Positions 8,300-16,784 of a stretch of 39,016 bases of DNA are shown piece by piece. Location of the stretch: NCBI RefSeq assembly GCF_000725805.1, contig NZ_KL647138.1:48606-87621 (forward strand), read 5' to 3'. This DNA is from Streptomyces xanthophaeus (lineage in GTDB: Bacteria > Actinomycetota > Actinomycetes > Streptomycetales > Streptomycetaceae). The notes beneath the pieces are model-generated. The model saw nothing but the letters and a program-made list of their open reading frames with translations. It did not search any database and was not told the DNA's origin. Numbering within the stretch: the first letter of the stretch is position 1; the number at the start of each line of letters is the position of its first letter. The translations under genes were made by a program, and so were the position numbers.

Positions 8300-9709
8300 A
8301 TGGACGACGACGATACGGACAACCACCCACGCGCCCAGGACCACGCGGTGGTCATCGGGGCGGGTCTGGCCGGGCTGCTGGCGGCCCGGGTCCTGGCGGA
8401 CCGGTTCGCGCAGGTGACCCTGGTCGAACGCGACGAAATGCCCGAGGACGGCCCGGCCTTCCGGCCGGGCGTCCCGCAGTCCCGGCACGCCCACGTGCTG
8501 TGGTCGCGGGGGCTGGAGCTGCTGGAGGAGCTGCTGCCCGGGACCACCGACGAACTGCTCGGCGGCGGGGCCGCCCTGCTGAAGTCCCCGGGCGACTTCC
8601 TGTGGCTGAGCCCGGCGGACTGGTTCCGTGCGGTGCCGGGCACCGAGGTCCTGCTCGCCGGGCGGGAGCTGATCGACTGGACGGTCCGCCGGGCGGTCCT
8701 GCGGCACGAGCGGATCCGGCTGCGTGCCGGCGCCGCCGTCACCGGGCTCACGGCCGCACCCGACGGGCGCGCGGTGACCGGGGTGCAGCTGCGCCACGGC
8801 GACCCGCTCGACGCCCGCTTCGTGGTCGACGCGACCGGCCGCGGCTCCAAGACCCCGGCCTGGCTCGCGGCCCTCGGCGTGCCGGCACCCGAGGTCACCC
8901 GCTACGACTCCAAGCTCGGATACTCCAGCCGCTACTTCGAGATCCCGCCGGACCCCGCGCGGCGCTGGCACGGGATGTACGTCCAGGGCCGCCCGGACAG
9001 CCCGCGCGGGGCCGTGCTCATGCCGGTGGACCGCGCCCGCTGGCTGGTGACCCTCATCGGCAACGGCGAGCACGCCCCGCCCACCCGGGACGAGGAGTTC
9101 CTCGGCTTCGCCCGCAGCCTGCGCAGCCCTGCGCTCCACGACGCGATCCGCGACGCGAAGCCCCTGTCCCCGACCGTCGGCTACCGGGCCACCGCGAACG
9201 AGTGGCTGCACTACGAGCGCCTGGAGCGCTGGCCGGCGGGGTTCGTGGTCCTCGGGGACGCGGCCTGCCGCTTCAACCCGGTCTACGGGCACGGGATGAC
9301 GGTGGCCGCGCTGGCTGCGGACACCCTGCGCAAGGAGATCCGGGCCCTGGACACGGGGAGCGTCCCCGGTGCCGCCCGGCGGATCCAGCGCCGGACGGTG
9401 GCCGTGGCCCAGACGGCCTGGCAGATCGCGACCAGCGAGGACATGCGGTACCCGCAGACGCAGGGCCCGCCGCCGGACCGGACCACCCGGATCCTCCAGC
9501 GCTACATGGCGCGGGTCATGGTGGGCGCCAACACCGACCCGGCCGTCTCGGGCCGGTTCTTCGGGGTCCTGTCCCTGTCCGCCCCGCCGAGCGCGCTGCT
9601 CACCCCGGCCACGATGATCCGCGTCCTGTCCAAATGGCGCGTGCCGGCCTCCCCGGCCACCGCCGACTACCCGCCCCACCACGTCCCGCCCGCCGGATAC
9701 GGGCGGTAG
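8300..9709 (+). CDS. FAD-dependent oxidoreductase or monooxygenase
   Basis: A 469-residue flavoprotein. The N-terminus has the FAD dinucleotide motif AVVIGAGLAGLLAARVL (about 16 to 32) and an acidic strand end (LVERDEMPEDGP). A second FAD motif, VVLGDAACRFNPVYGHGM, lies near residue 320, as in the geranylgeranyl-reductase and aromatic-hydroxylase families. The substrate is not predictable. The ATG at 8300 has no clear ribosome site, so the start is moderately certain. The preceding 155 bp (8145 to 8299) is noncoding and shows nothing recognisable. The gene converges with the protease gene 20 bp away. Confidence 0.88.
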   Translation: MDDDDTDNHPRAQDHAVVIGAGLAGLLAARVLADRFAQVTLVERDEMPEDGPAFRPGVPQSRHAHVLWSRGLELLEELLPGTTDELLGGGAALLKSPGDFLWLSPADWFRAVPGTEVLLAGRELIDWTVRRAVLRHERIRLRAGAAVTGLTAAPDGRAVTGVQLRHGDPLDARFVVDATGRGSKTPAWLAALGVPAPEVTRYDSKLGYSSRYFEIPPDPARRWHGMYVQGRPDSPRGAVLMPVDRARWLVTLIGNGEHAPPTRDEEFLGFARSLRSPALHDAIRDAKPLSPTVGYRATANEWLHYERLERWPAGFVVLGDAACRFNPVYGHGMTVAALAADTLRKEIRALDTGSVPGAARRIQRRTVAVAQTAWQIATSEDMRYPQTQGPPPDRTTRILQRYMARVMVGANTDPAVSGRFFGVLSLSAPPSALLTPATMIRVLSKWRVPASPATADYPPHHVPPAGYGR

Positions 9710-9729
9710 GCGGTGTCTTCGCAGCGGCG

Positions 9730-10686
9730 TCAGCCGGCCGCCGGCTGGCCCTTGGCGGCGCGCTCGTACAGGGTCCGGATCCGGTCGCCGAAGTAGACGC
9801 TGTAGGAGGTCTCGTCGTCGCCGCCCCCGTCGCGGCCGCCGATCACCCCGATCAGGACGTGGCCGTCGGTCAGCACCGGGCCGCCGCTGGTGCCGTTGGG
9901 TACGTCCGCGCAGTCCAGGCGCAGCTGCGTCGGTCCGGCGGCGCGGGCGGTGGTACGGCAGTCCAGCGGCTGCTCGTCGCCGTTCGGGTAGCCCACGAGC
10001 CGTGCGGGCGCGGGCAGTTCGGGGCCGAAGCGGATCGTCAGGGAGCCGGTGACGTCCTCCAGCTGCTGACCGGGATGGCCGGGCCGGCGCATCCGCAGGA
10101 AGGCCACGTCGTGGTCCGGGTCCTCGTCCTCGGCCCAGCGGGGGTCCACGTCGATGCGGGTGGGCACCCAGACCCCGTACGGGGCGACCCCGTCGTGGTA
10201 GCCGGGGACGAAGGCGAGGTTGGTGCGGAAGCCGCCGCGGTACACGCAGTGGGCGGCGGTGACGACGAGGTCGCCCTCGGGGGAGTGGACCACACCGGCC
10301 GAGCAGTGGTGGTCGCCGTCCCCGTCGGTGCCGGGGGAGAAGAGGGCGCCGATCGCGGGCTCGGCGGGCGCGGGACGGGCCTCCAGCGGGTCGGAGGGCT
10401 GCCATCCGGCCGTCCGCCAGTGCGCCGGGGCGTCCGCGCCGAAGGCCTTGTCGTCCGTCGGCGGCTGCGGGTCCTCCCGGGCGATCCCGTCGAGCACGGC
10501 GGAGGCCGTCCGGTCGGCGCGCTGCGGGTCCTGCTGGTAGCTGCCCTGCGTGCGGTCCCCTTCCGCGAGCCGCGAGGTGTAGCCGTACAACTCCCAGGCG
10601 TACCGCAGGCCTCCGAAGAGCAGCGCACCGAGGACGGCGACGAGCAGGGTGACCCGTACGGTCCTCCCGCGAACCTTGCTGAACAT
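9730..10686 (-). CDS. Membrane-anchored trypsin-like serine protease
   Basis: A 318-residue protein with a basic N-terminus and one hydrophobic segment (VTLLVAVLGALLFGG, about 11 to 25), so it is a signal anchor or an exported protein. The chymotrypsin-fold triad is visible: H146 in TAAHCVY, D193 in DPDHDVAFL and S267 in NGTSGGPVL. A cysteine near the histidine (CSAGVV) and one in the histidine motif could form the usual disulphide. ATG at 10686 follows a GGGAGCG site. The frame is open further upstream but without protein-family support. The substrate is unknown; a stress or cell-surface role is usual for such proteins. Confidence 0.88.
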   Translation of the reverse strand: MFSKVRGRTVRVTLLVAVLGALLFGGLRYAWELYGYTSRLAEGDRTQGSYQQDPQRADRTASAVLDGIAREDPQPPTDDKAFGADAPAHWRTAGWQPSDPLEARPAPAEPAIGALFSPGTDGDGDHHCSAGVVHSPEGDLVVTAAHCVYRGGFRTNLAFVPGYHDGVAPYGVWVPTRIDVDPRWAEDEDPDHDVAFLRMRRPGHPGQQLEDVTGSLTIRFGPELPAPARLVGYPNGDEQPLDCRTTARAAGPTQLRLDCADVPNGTSGGPVLTDGHVLIGVIGGRDGGGDDETSYSVYFGDRIRTLYERAAKGQPAAG

Positions 10687-10835
10687 GTGTGGCGCTCCCA
10701 CCCGGCTGACCCGTCCGACCTCTGTTCGATGGGGGAGCGGGGGCAAGGGTTGCACCCGCGCGGCGTGGCGGTTCTCACAGCGGTCCGCCCCGCCCCCTCC
10801 CGTGTCGCGCAACCGCCCACCGCACCCCGGTAGGC

Positions 10836-10858
10836 TTGTTGCGAATTGTTCGCAACAA
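10836..10858. promoter_or_regulatory. Perfect 10-3-10 palindrome upstream of the tsaD-like gene
   Basis: Arms TTGTTGCGAA (10836 to 10845) and TTCGCAACAA (10849 to 10858) are exact reverse complements around a 3-base centre. The site is A/T-rich compared with its surroundings and lies 18 to 40 bases upstream of the probable GTG start of the downstream gene, just after a weak TAGGCT -10-like sequence (10831 to 10836). It therefore looks like an operator for a dimeric repressor. The rest of the 10687 to 10875 gap shows no other clear element. The core TTGCGA-N5-TCGCAA has the 6-5-6 spacing described for the nickel regulator Nur in Streptomyces, but this is only a resemblance. Confidence 0.6.
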
Positions 10859-10875
10859 GGGTCGAGGGTGCTGTG

Positions 10876-11958
10876 GTGGGGTCTCCGGTGGTGCTCGGCA
10901 TCGAGTCTTCCTGCGACGAGACCGGGGCGGGCATCGTCCGCGACGGGAAGCTCCTCGCGCACGTGGTCGCCTCCAGCATGGACGAGCACGCCCGCTTCGG
11001 CGGAGTGGTCCCGGAGATCGCGGCCCGCGCCCACCTGCACGCCTTCAACCCGGTCGTGCGCCAGGCCCTCGACCAGGCCGGCCTGCGCCCCTCCCAGCTC
11101 GACGCGGTCGCCGTCACCACCGGCCCCGGCCTCGCCGGCGCCCTCCAGGTCGGCCTGGCGGGCGCCAAGACCCTCGCCTACTCCCTGGGCCTGCCCCTGT
11201 ACGGGGTCCACCACCTGGCCGGCCACGTCGCCGCCGACACCCTGGAGCACGGGCCGCTGCCCGAGCCCTGCATGGTCCTGATCGTCTCCGGCGGCCACAC
11301 CTCGCTGCTGCTCGTACGGGACCTGGTGCGCGAGCCGATCCTGCACCTGGGGGACACCCTGGACGACGCCGCGGGCGAGTGCTTCGACAAGGTGGCCCGG
11401 GTCCTCGGCCTGCCCTACCCCGGAGGGCCCGCCATCGACCGGGCCGCCCGGGACGGCGATCCGAAGGCCGTCGCCTTCCCGCGGCCGCTGACGGGCGGCC
11501 GCGGCGCCGGGGACCCGTACGCCTACTCCTTCTCCTTCTCGGGCCTGAAGACGGCCGCCGCCCGCTGGGTCGAGGGGTACCGCCTGCGCGGGGAGGAACC
11601 CCCCGTCGCCGACGGCGCGGCCGCCCTCCAGGAGGCCGTCGCCGACGTCCTGACCCGCAAGGCGGTCGCGGCGTGCACCGCCCACGGGGTGCGGACGCTG
11701 GTGGTGGTCGGCGGGGTGGCGGCCAACTCCAGGGTGCGGGCCCTCGCCGAACGGCGGTGCGCCTCGGCCGGGATCGAGCTGCGGGTGCCCCCGATGACCC
11801 TGTGCACCGACAACGGCGCGATGATCGCCGCCATCGGCGACCTGCTGGTCCGGTCCGGGGCCGGGCCCGCTCCGCTGGACGTGACGATCGACCCGTCCGC
11901 CCCCCTGGAGTACGCCGCCCTCACCCCGCGGGCGGCGGGCGCCGTCCTGTCAGGGTGA
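10876..11958 (+). CDS. tsaD: TsaD-family tRNA threonylcarbamoyladenosine transferase
   Basis: About 360 residues, matching TsaD (Kae1/Gcp), which transfers the threonylcarbamoyl group to A37 of ANN-decoding tRNAs. The N-terminal [16 protein letters not shown], the [13 protein letters not shown] segment, the metal ligands in HHLAGHVAA, the ATP loop [10 protein letters not shown], and a third ligand in [10 protein letters not shown] are all present, so the enzyme appears intact. GTG at 10876 lies seven bases after a GAGGG site; GTG at 10873 and TTG at 10846 are alternatives. TsaB, TsaE and RimI, its usual neighbours in actinobacteria, are not adjacent. It may be a relocated or second copy, which the window cannot decide. 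The 3' end overlaps the M6 protease gene by 9 bp, convergently. Confidence 0.9.
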   Translation: MGSPVVLGIESSCDETGAGIVRDGKLLAHVVASSMDEHARFGGVVPEIAARAHLHAFNPVVRQALDQAGLRPSQLDAVAVTTGPGLAGALQVGLAGAKTLAYSLGLPLYGVHHLAGHVAADTLEHGPLPEPCMVLIVSGGHTSLLLVRDLVREPILHLGDTLDDAAGECFDKVARVLGLPYPGGPAIDRAARDGDPKAVAFPRPLTGGRGAGDPYAYSFSFSGLKTAAARWVEGYRLRGEEPPVADGAAALQEAVADVLTRKAVAACTAHGVRTLVVVGGVAANSRVRALAERRCASAGIELRVPPMTLCTDNGAMIAAIGDLLVRSGAGPAPLDVTIDPSAPLEYAALTPRAAGAVLSG

Positions 11959-14259
11959 CGGGCTGACCTGGACGGTCGCCAGTGCCCCGCCCGAGGCCTC
12001 CTTCACCACCTGGATGCGGGTCCCGGTGTCCGGGACCTTCACCCCGAGCTGGGGCAGCTCCGCGTTCCAGTAGCTCCCGGTGCGGTCGTCGAAGACCGGG
12101 ACGCCCGGCCGCGCCGGGATCACCACCGGTGCTCCCGCCCTGTGCAGCACGACCCGCTCGGCCGGGCGCAGGGAGAAGGGTGCGTCGAAGGTCTGCACCC
12201 GTGCCCCCAGCAGGGTCCCGTCCCCGTGCCGGAGCGGCTCCGGCCGGGCGTCGACCGGCAGCAGCAGGCCGCCGCCCGGGTGCGCCTTGGTGGTGTTGTC
12301 GCTGTACGCGGTGTCCCACAGCCAGATCAGCACGCCCTGCTGGTAGGGGAAGAACTCCACCTTCTCGCCCGTGAAACCGAAGTGGTACGGGCCGGTGCGC
12401 AGCAGGCTGCCGTAGCCGGTGTACCGGCGGTTCTCGACGAAGTAGGCCCGCGGGTGCTCCGCGCGGCCCGTACGGCCCTCCGTACGGGACCACTTGACGG
12501 CCGTCCAGCCGTTCGCGCCCTGCTCGGCCCCGTCGCGCACCAGCTCACGGCCGTCGCCCGCGGTGATCCGCAGGTCGTCGAAGGCGGCGCCCCGGCCGTG
12601 GGTGTTGCTGTCCGAGGTGACGCGCAGCCGCAGCTGGACGCTGCGCCCCGCGAAGCGGTCCAGGCCGACGGACAGGTCGGTCCATCCCGCCGAGGCGCCG
12701 GAGATGCCCTTGGGCGGGACGGGCGCGCCGCCCACGGTGCCCGGCAGGGCCTCCCAGGTGGTGCCGCCGTCCGTGGAGGCCTCCACGGTGAGGAAGTCGA
12801 AGTCCTGCTCGGTGTCGTACCAGACGCGGCTGTCCAGCCGGGCGGTACCGGGCGGCAGGTCGACCGTCCGCGTCAGGGTGTTGTCCATGAAGTCGCCGGT
12901 CCCGCTCCACCACTGGCTGGCGCCCTCGTACGGATCGGCCAGTTCGGTGCGGGTCACCGAGGGCGGCAGGTGCACCAGCAGGGCCTGCGGATCCTCGGTG
13001 TTGTAGCCGGACACGCCGAGCACCGCGCGCGTCTTGCGTCCGGCATCGGCCTCCGTGTACTCCAGCCAGCCCAGCTGGAGCTTGCTCCACGGATCGAGGT
13101 CGCCGGGGAACTCACCGGTGCTGTTCGCGCCCTTGCCGAGATAGGAGGCCGAGGACATCAGGGACCAGAAGTTGACGCTGTTGTCCCCGTCCGAGCTGTA
13201 CAGGTCCGGCAGCCCCAGATCGTGGCCGAACTCGTGGGCGAACAGGCCGGCGCCGCTGTTCTCTCCGCCGGTCAGGTAGTCGCCCGCCCAGATGCCGCTG
13301 TCGCCGACCGGGGTGCCGCCCGCCTTGTTGCCCTCGGGGCCCGCGCTGCCGGCCTGGTTCCAGTACGCGAACCAGCGGTGGGCCCACACGGCGTCCTTGC
13401 CCTGCGCGCCGCCGCCCCAGGTCTGGTCCTTGCCCGCGTGGACGACGACGAGGTGGTCGAGGTAGCCGTCCGGCTCGTCGAAGTTCCCGTCGTGGTCGGC
13501 GTCGTAGCGGTCCCAGACGTCGTACTCGGCGAGCTGTGCCTTGATCTGCTCGGGGCTGCGTCCCTTGGCGCGCTCGGCCCGGTACCAGGCGTCGGTGGCG
13601 TCGCGGATCATGTCCCAGTTGGTGCGGCACTGGCCGGGCTCGGAACAGTTGTCCGTGCCGTAACGCGCCTCGTTCCAGGGGAGCTTGACCCAGTCGGAGA
13701 CGGTGCCGTCCAGGTCGTAGCGGCCGGAGGACTGGAGCCGGTAGTAGGCGCGCAGCGAGGCCGATTCGGGCGTGGTGGAGAAGAACTGCTTCTGGTAATA
13801 GGCCCGGTCGAAGTCCTTGCGCCACAGGGTGTGGTTGTCGTCGCGGGCCGGCTTGCCGATGGTGTTGTGCCGGGGGCCGGGGGTGCCGCCGAAGCGGGGT
13901 TTGCCCTCGAACTCCGTGGTGGTGTCCACCTGGTCGCCGAACTCGGCGAGGATCACGAAGACCTTGTCCTTGCGTTCCTGGGCGAGTTCCACGTACCGCT
14001 TGCCGACCTTGGCCTGCCGGGGGAGGGTGCCGTCCGCCTCGGCCCGCAGGCCTTCCCGGCCGCCCGCCGCGACGCCTTCGAGCGCCTGGCGGCGCAGGGC
14101 CTGGCGCTGGAGCTCCAGGGGGGCGGGCGGAGGGGCGGCGGCGTGTTCCGCCTGCTGCCCGGCCGCCGGAGGGGGCGGGGGAGGGGCGGTGGCGGCGAGC
14201 GCGGGGGCGGCGAGGAGGGCGAGGGATATCGCCGCTCCCACCGCAGCGAGTCTGCGCAA
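11950..14259 (-). CDS. Secreted M6 metalloprotease (immune inhibitor A-like)
   Basis: A 769-residue zinc protease with an N-terminal signal peptide ([22 protein letters not shown]). A Pro/Ala-rich propeptide region follows, then the M6 catalytic domain. The zinc motif is [11 protein letters not shown], with H342, E343 and H346 in place. A calcium-type loop ([19 protein letters not shown]) lies near residues 253 to 271. The C-terminal half is beta-rich, resembling the carbohydrate-binding-like folds of InhA proteases. The start is a TTG at 14259, nine bases after GGAAGG. It lies 52 bp downstream of the phosphopantetheinyl transferase gene in the same direction, with an A/T-rich stretch between. 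Whether it belongs to the NRPS cluster is unclear. Confidence 0.92.
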   Translation of the reverse strand: MRRLAAVGAAISLALLAAPALAATAPPPPPPAAGQQAEHAAAPPPAPLELQRQALRRQALEGVAAGGREGLRAEADGTLPRQAKVGKRYVELAQERKDKVFVILAEFGDQVDTTTEFEGKPRFGGTPGPRHNTIGKPARDDNHTLWRKDFDRAYYQKQFFSTTPESASLRAYYRLQSSGRYDLDGTVSDWVKLPWNEARYGTDNCSEPGQCRTNWDMIRDATDAWYRAERAKGRSPEQIKAQLAEYDVWDRYDADHDGNFDEPDGYLDHLVVVHAGKDQTWGGGAQGKDAVWAHRWFAYWNQAGSAGPEGNKAGGTPVGDSGIWAGDYLTGGENSGAGLFAHEFGHDLGLPDLYSSDGDNSVNFWSLMSSASYLGKGANSTGEFPGDLDPWSKLQLGWLEYTEADAGRKTRAVLGVSGYNTEDPQALLVHLPPSVTRTELADPYEGASQWWSGTGDFMDNTLTRTVDLPPGTARLDSRVWYDTEQDFDFLTVEASTDGGTTWEALPGTVGGAPVPPKGISGASAGWTDLSVGLDRFAGRSVQLRLRVTSDSNTHGRGAAFDDLRITAGDGRELVRDGAEQGANGWTAVKWSRTEGRTGRAEHPRAYFVENRRYTGYGSLLRTGPYHFGFTGEKVEFFPYQQGVLIWLWDTAYSDNTTKAHPGGGLLLPVDARPEPLRHGDGTLLGARVQTFDAPFSLRPAERVVLHRAGAPVVIPARPGVPVFDDRTGSYWNAELPQLGVKVPDTGTRIQVVKEASGGALATVQVSPSP

Positions 14260-14311
14260 CGTGGTTGACCTTCCGGTGAGTTGGGTCGAAGCGCAGGTAA
14301 TATTTCACATG

Positions 14312-15079
14312 TCACAGGTGATGGATAGAGGTGGGAGGGTCCTGGAGTGCGACCGCCCCGCAATGCCCCTCCGGGACCAGCACGTCCGTCAGCGTCCATC
14401 CCGGCACCCGGGCCGGTGCCGGACCCGCCCCCACGTAGTCGGCCGCAGGGTCCGCCGAGAGACCGACCCCGAGCCCCTTCAGATACGCCTCCTTGCGCGT
14501 CCACACCCGGGTGAAGGCCACCGGCCGCTCCCCGGCCGGCACCAGCGCCAGCTCGGCCGCCTCCCGCGGGTGCAGCACGTCGGAGGTCTCCGCGATGGTC
14601 TGCGGCAGCACGATCTCCTCGACGTCCACCCCGACCGGGGCGGTGGCGAAGGCCAGCAGGCTGATCCCCGTGCAGTGCGAGAGGGAGAAGTGCAGGGCGC
14701 CGCCCGGGAGCACGGGCCGCCCGTGCGGCTCGTCGCAGTGCGCGCACGGCGCCCGTTCGACGGTCACCTCGCGCGGGGCCGTGCCCAGGTAGGCCCCGAG
14801 CAGCCGGCGCAGGGCCACGTGCGCGCAGACGTACGCGTCACGGTCGGCCGCCCGGACGAACTCGGCCGCACGGGCCAGCTCCTGGGCGTCCAGGGTGCCC
14901 GGGGCGTGCCGCGCCGCGTGCACCCGGTAGGAGGTGGTGTCCACGAGCCACAGCTGCGGGCTCGCGGCCACCAGGACGGCGCCGGACGGGCCTTGCCGGG
15001 ACAGCGGTTCCGGGACCAGCAGGGTGCGCGCGGGGCTCGCGGCGCCGCTCGCGGCGCCGGTCAGGGTGGCGGGTGTCAT
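14312..15079 (-). CDS. Sfp-type 4'-phosphopantetheinyl transferase
   Basis: A 255-residue enzyme that converts apo carrier domains to the holo form using coenzyme A. Family signatures are LHFSLSHC near residue 130, VGVDVEEI (metal-binding Asp and Glu) and WTRKEAYLKGLG, the WxxKEAxxK motif. The broad-specificity Sfp type serves NRPS carrier proteins, so this enzyme probably activates the T domains encoded further right. A strong GAGGAGG ribosome site precedes the ATG, and the stop of the MFS gene is 11 bp upstream, so both are in one operon. Confidence 0.93.
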   Translation of the reverse strand: MTPATLTGAASGAASPARTLLVPEPLSRQGPSGAVLVAASPQLWLVDTTSYRVHAARHAPGTLDAQELARAAEFVRAADRDAYVCAHVALRRLLGAYLGTAPREVTVERAPCAHCDEPHGRPVLPGGALHFSLSHCTGISLLAFATAPVGVDVEEIVLPQTIAETSDVLHPREAAELALVPAGERPVAFTRVWTRKEAYLKGLGVGLSADPAADYVGAGPAPARVPGWTLTDVLVPEGHCGAVALQDPPTSIHHL

Positions 15080-15089
15080 CGGGGCCTCC

Positions 15090-16388
15090 TCACACGCCGG
15101 CCGGGACGGGGAGCTCCACCGATGCCTGCTCCTCGGCCTTGGCGGGGTGGCGCAGGGCGAGGACGGCCGCCAGCGGAGAGACGAAGGCGATGGCCCCGCA
15201 CAGCAGCCAGGTGGTCTGCACGCCGAGGGCCAGGGACAGGGAGCTGAAGACGGCGATGGAGATCGGGGCGGTGCCGATGCCCGCGAGGGCGAGCGTGGAC
15301 ATGGCCGCGCCCATCCGGTCCTCGGGGGCCGACTGCTGGTAGAGGGTGACGATGGCCGGACCGTTGAGCCCGGACAGCAGGCCGACCCCGGCGGCGACGG
15401 CGGTGAGCGAGACCACGGAAGGCATCAGGGCCATCACCAGGATTCCGGCGGCCAGGCCCGCCCCGGTGACCACGAGCCGTACGAACATGGGGATCCGGTG
15501 CGCCAGCGCCGCACCCACCGCGCTGGAGCCGAGGGCGCCCACGCTGAACGCGGCCAGCACCACGCCCACCGCGCCCACGCCCCAGCCGCGTTCGGAGACC
15601 AGCAGCGGCAGGGCGACCTCCGCGGGCCAGCTGAACGCCATGTCCAGGCACAGGGCGGCGACGAACATCCAGCGCAGCCTGGGGTGCCGGGCCAGCAGCC
15701 GGAACCCGTCACCGGACCGCTTGACCAGCGACACCCCCGGCTCGGGCTCCGGCCGGACGAAGCCGTGCGTGACGTGCAGCAGGCAGCCGAGCCAGACCGC
15801 CCCGGTGACCGCGCCGACCAGCATGGCGAGCCACAGCTCCCCGACGGTGATCAGGAAGGCTCCGGCGGGGGCGCCGAGGATGGGCGCGACGCGGAGCACC
15901 ATCGCGTAGAGGGAGTTGGCGCGGGCCAGCTGGTCGCCGCGGGCGAACATCGGCAGCAGGACCCCGGAGGCCGGTCCGGCCAGGCCGAGCAGGACGCCCT
16001 CGACCAGGGCGATCAGCACCAGCGGCCACAGCTGCGCGGTGGTGGCGGTGACCACGGCCCCGCCGGCCAGCAGGGCCACCCGGGCGCTGGTGGTGCGCAG
16101 CAGGACGAAGCGCGGGCCGAGGGTGTCGGCCACCGCCCCGCCGAAGATCAGCATCAGGGCGCGGGGCACGGTGGCGGCGAGCATCAGCAGGGTCACCGCG
16201 CCGGTGCCGCCGATCTGGACGGCGGTCCAGTTCATGGCGATGAGCAGGGCGAAGCTGCCGAACTGGACGGCTGCCTGGCCTCCGACGAGGGAACTGACTC
16301 GGCCCCACTGGACCTGGTCGGAGGCCGGTGCCGGTGCCGGTGCCGGTGTCCCGGGCTCGGGGGTGGCGGCTGGCTGGGGGGTGTCCAT
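15090..16388 (-). CDS. MFS exporter (EntS-like group)
   Basis: A 432-residue major facilitator protein with about 12 hydrophobic segments, a Pro/Ala-rich cytoplasmic N-terminus, and the loop ADTLGPRFVLL between helices 2 and 3. The sequence style matches the MFS_3/EntS group, which often exports siderophores and other peptides. It lies between cluster genes and the phosphopantetheinyl transferase, so it is the likely exporter of the peptide product or a resistance pump. ATG at 16388 has only a weak AGG site. The 63 bp upstream of it hold nothing recognisable. Confidence 0.9.
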   Translation of the reverse strand: MDTPQPAATPEPGTPAPAPAPASDQVQWGRVSSLVGGQAAVQFGSFALLIAMNWTAVQIGGTGAVTLLMLAATVPRALMLIFGGAVADTLGPRFVLLRTTSARVALLAGGAVVTATTAQLWPLVLIALVEGVLLGLAGPASGVLLPMFARGDQLARANSLYAMVLRVAPILGAPAGAFLITVGELWLAMLVGAVTGAVWLGCLLHVTHGFVRPEPEPGVSLVKRSGDGFRLLARHPRLRWMFVAALCLDMAFSWPAEVALPLLVSERGWGVGAVGVVLAAFSVGALGSSAVGAALAHRIPMFVRLVVTGAGLAAGILVMALMPSVVSLTAVAAGVGLLSGLNGPAIVTLYQQSAPEDRMGAAMSTLALAGIGTAPISIAVFSSLSLALGVQTTWLLCGAIAFVSPLAAVLALRHPAKAEEQASVELPVPAGV

Positions 16389-16451
16389 GGGGCACCTGGT
16401 TTCTGTGAGTGGGCGGAAGGCCGAAGGGGAGCGAGCCGGAGGGGGTGTGTT

Positions 16452-16784
16452 TCAGCCCGGGTGCGGGCCGCCCGGCCGGGGCCGGGCCGCGAGCGCCGCG
16501 GCCACCGCCCGCCGGGCTGCGCGCACCAGGTCGCGGGCGCGGGGCGCGGGCCCGTACGCGTCCAGGCGCAGGTGCCCGCCGAGGTGGCCGAGGCCGGCCC
16601 GGACGAGGGCCTGGTGGGCGGCCGCCGAGGCGGGGCCGCCCCCGCGCGCCGGGGTCACGGTGACGCCCGGCACCTCACCGAGCCGGAACCGCGCCCGCAC
16701 CGGCCACGACGGCGAGCCGGGCCGCACACGGGCGCCGTCCCGCGGGGTGCGAGGGGGCAGGGGGCGGGTCCCGGGGGGTGTCAC
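16452..16784 (-). CDS. Small protein of unknown function, coupled to the FMN gene
   Basis: A 110-residue reading frame starting at GTG 16784, which overlaps the upstream stop as GTGA (16781 to 16784). This arrangement and the strong G/C third-position bias argue that it is a real gene. After a Pro/Arg-rich start comes RFRLGEVPGVTVTPARGGG, then a helical stretch rich in Ala, His and Leu (AAAHQALVRAGLGHLGGHL) and an Arg/Ala-rich tail. No signal peptide or membrane segment is seen, and I recognise no family. Its position suggests a partner or small accessory protein of the FMN-binding or AsnRS-like enzymes, but this is inference. Confidence 0.6.
   Translation of the reverse strand: MTPPGTRPLPPRTPRDGARVRPGSPSWPVRARFRLGEVPGVTVTPARGGGPASAAAHQALVRAGLGHLGGHLRLDAYGPAPRARDLVRAARRAVAAALAARPRPGGPHPG

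Noticed and set aside
5751..8330. N-terminal extension of CobM into a protein of about 1100 residues
   Set aside because: The open frame overlaps cobL and runs antisense to the dehydrogenase; the ribosome site and family length put the start at 5750.
14260..14311. Operator-like CACATG/CAGGTG pair before the M6 protease gene
   Set aside because: The arms match at only five of six positions and are too short to separate from chance.
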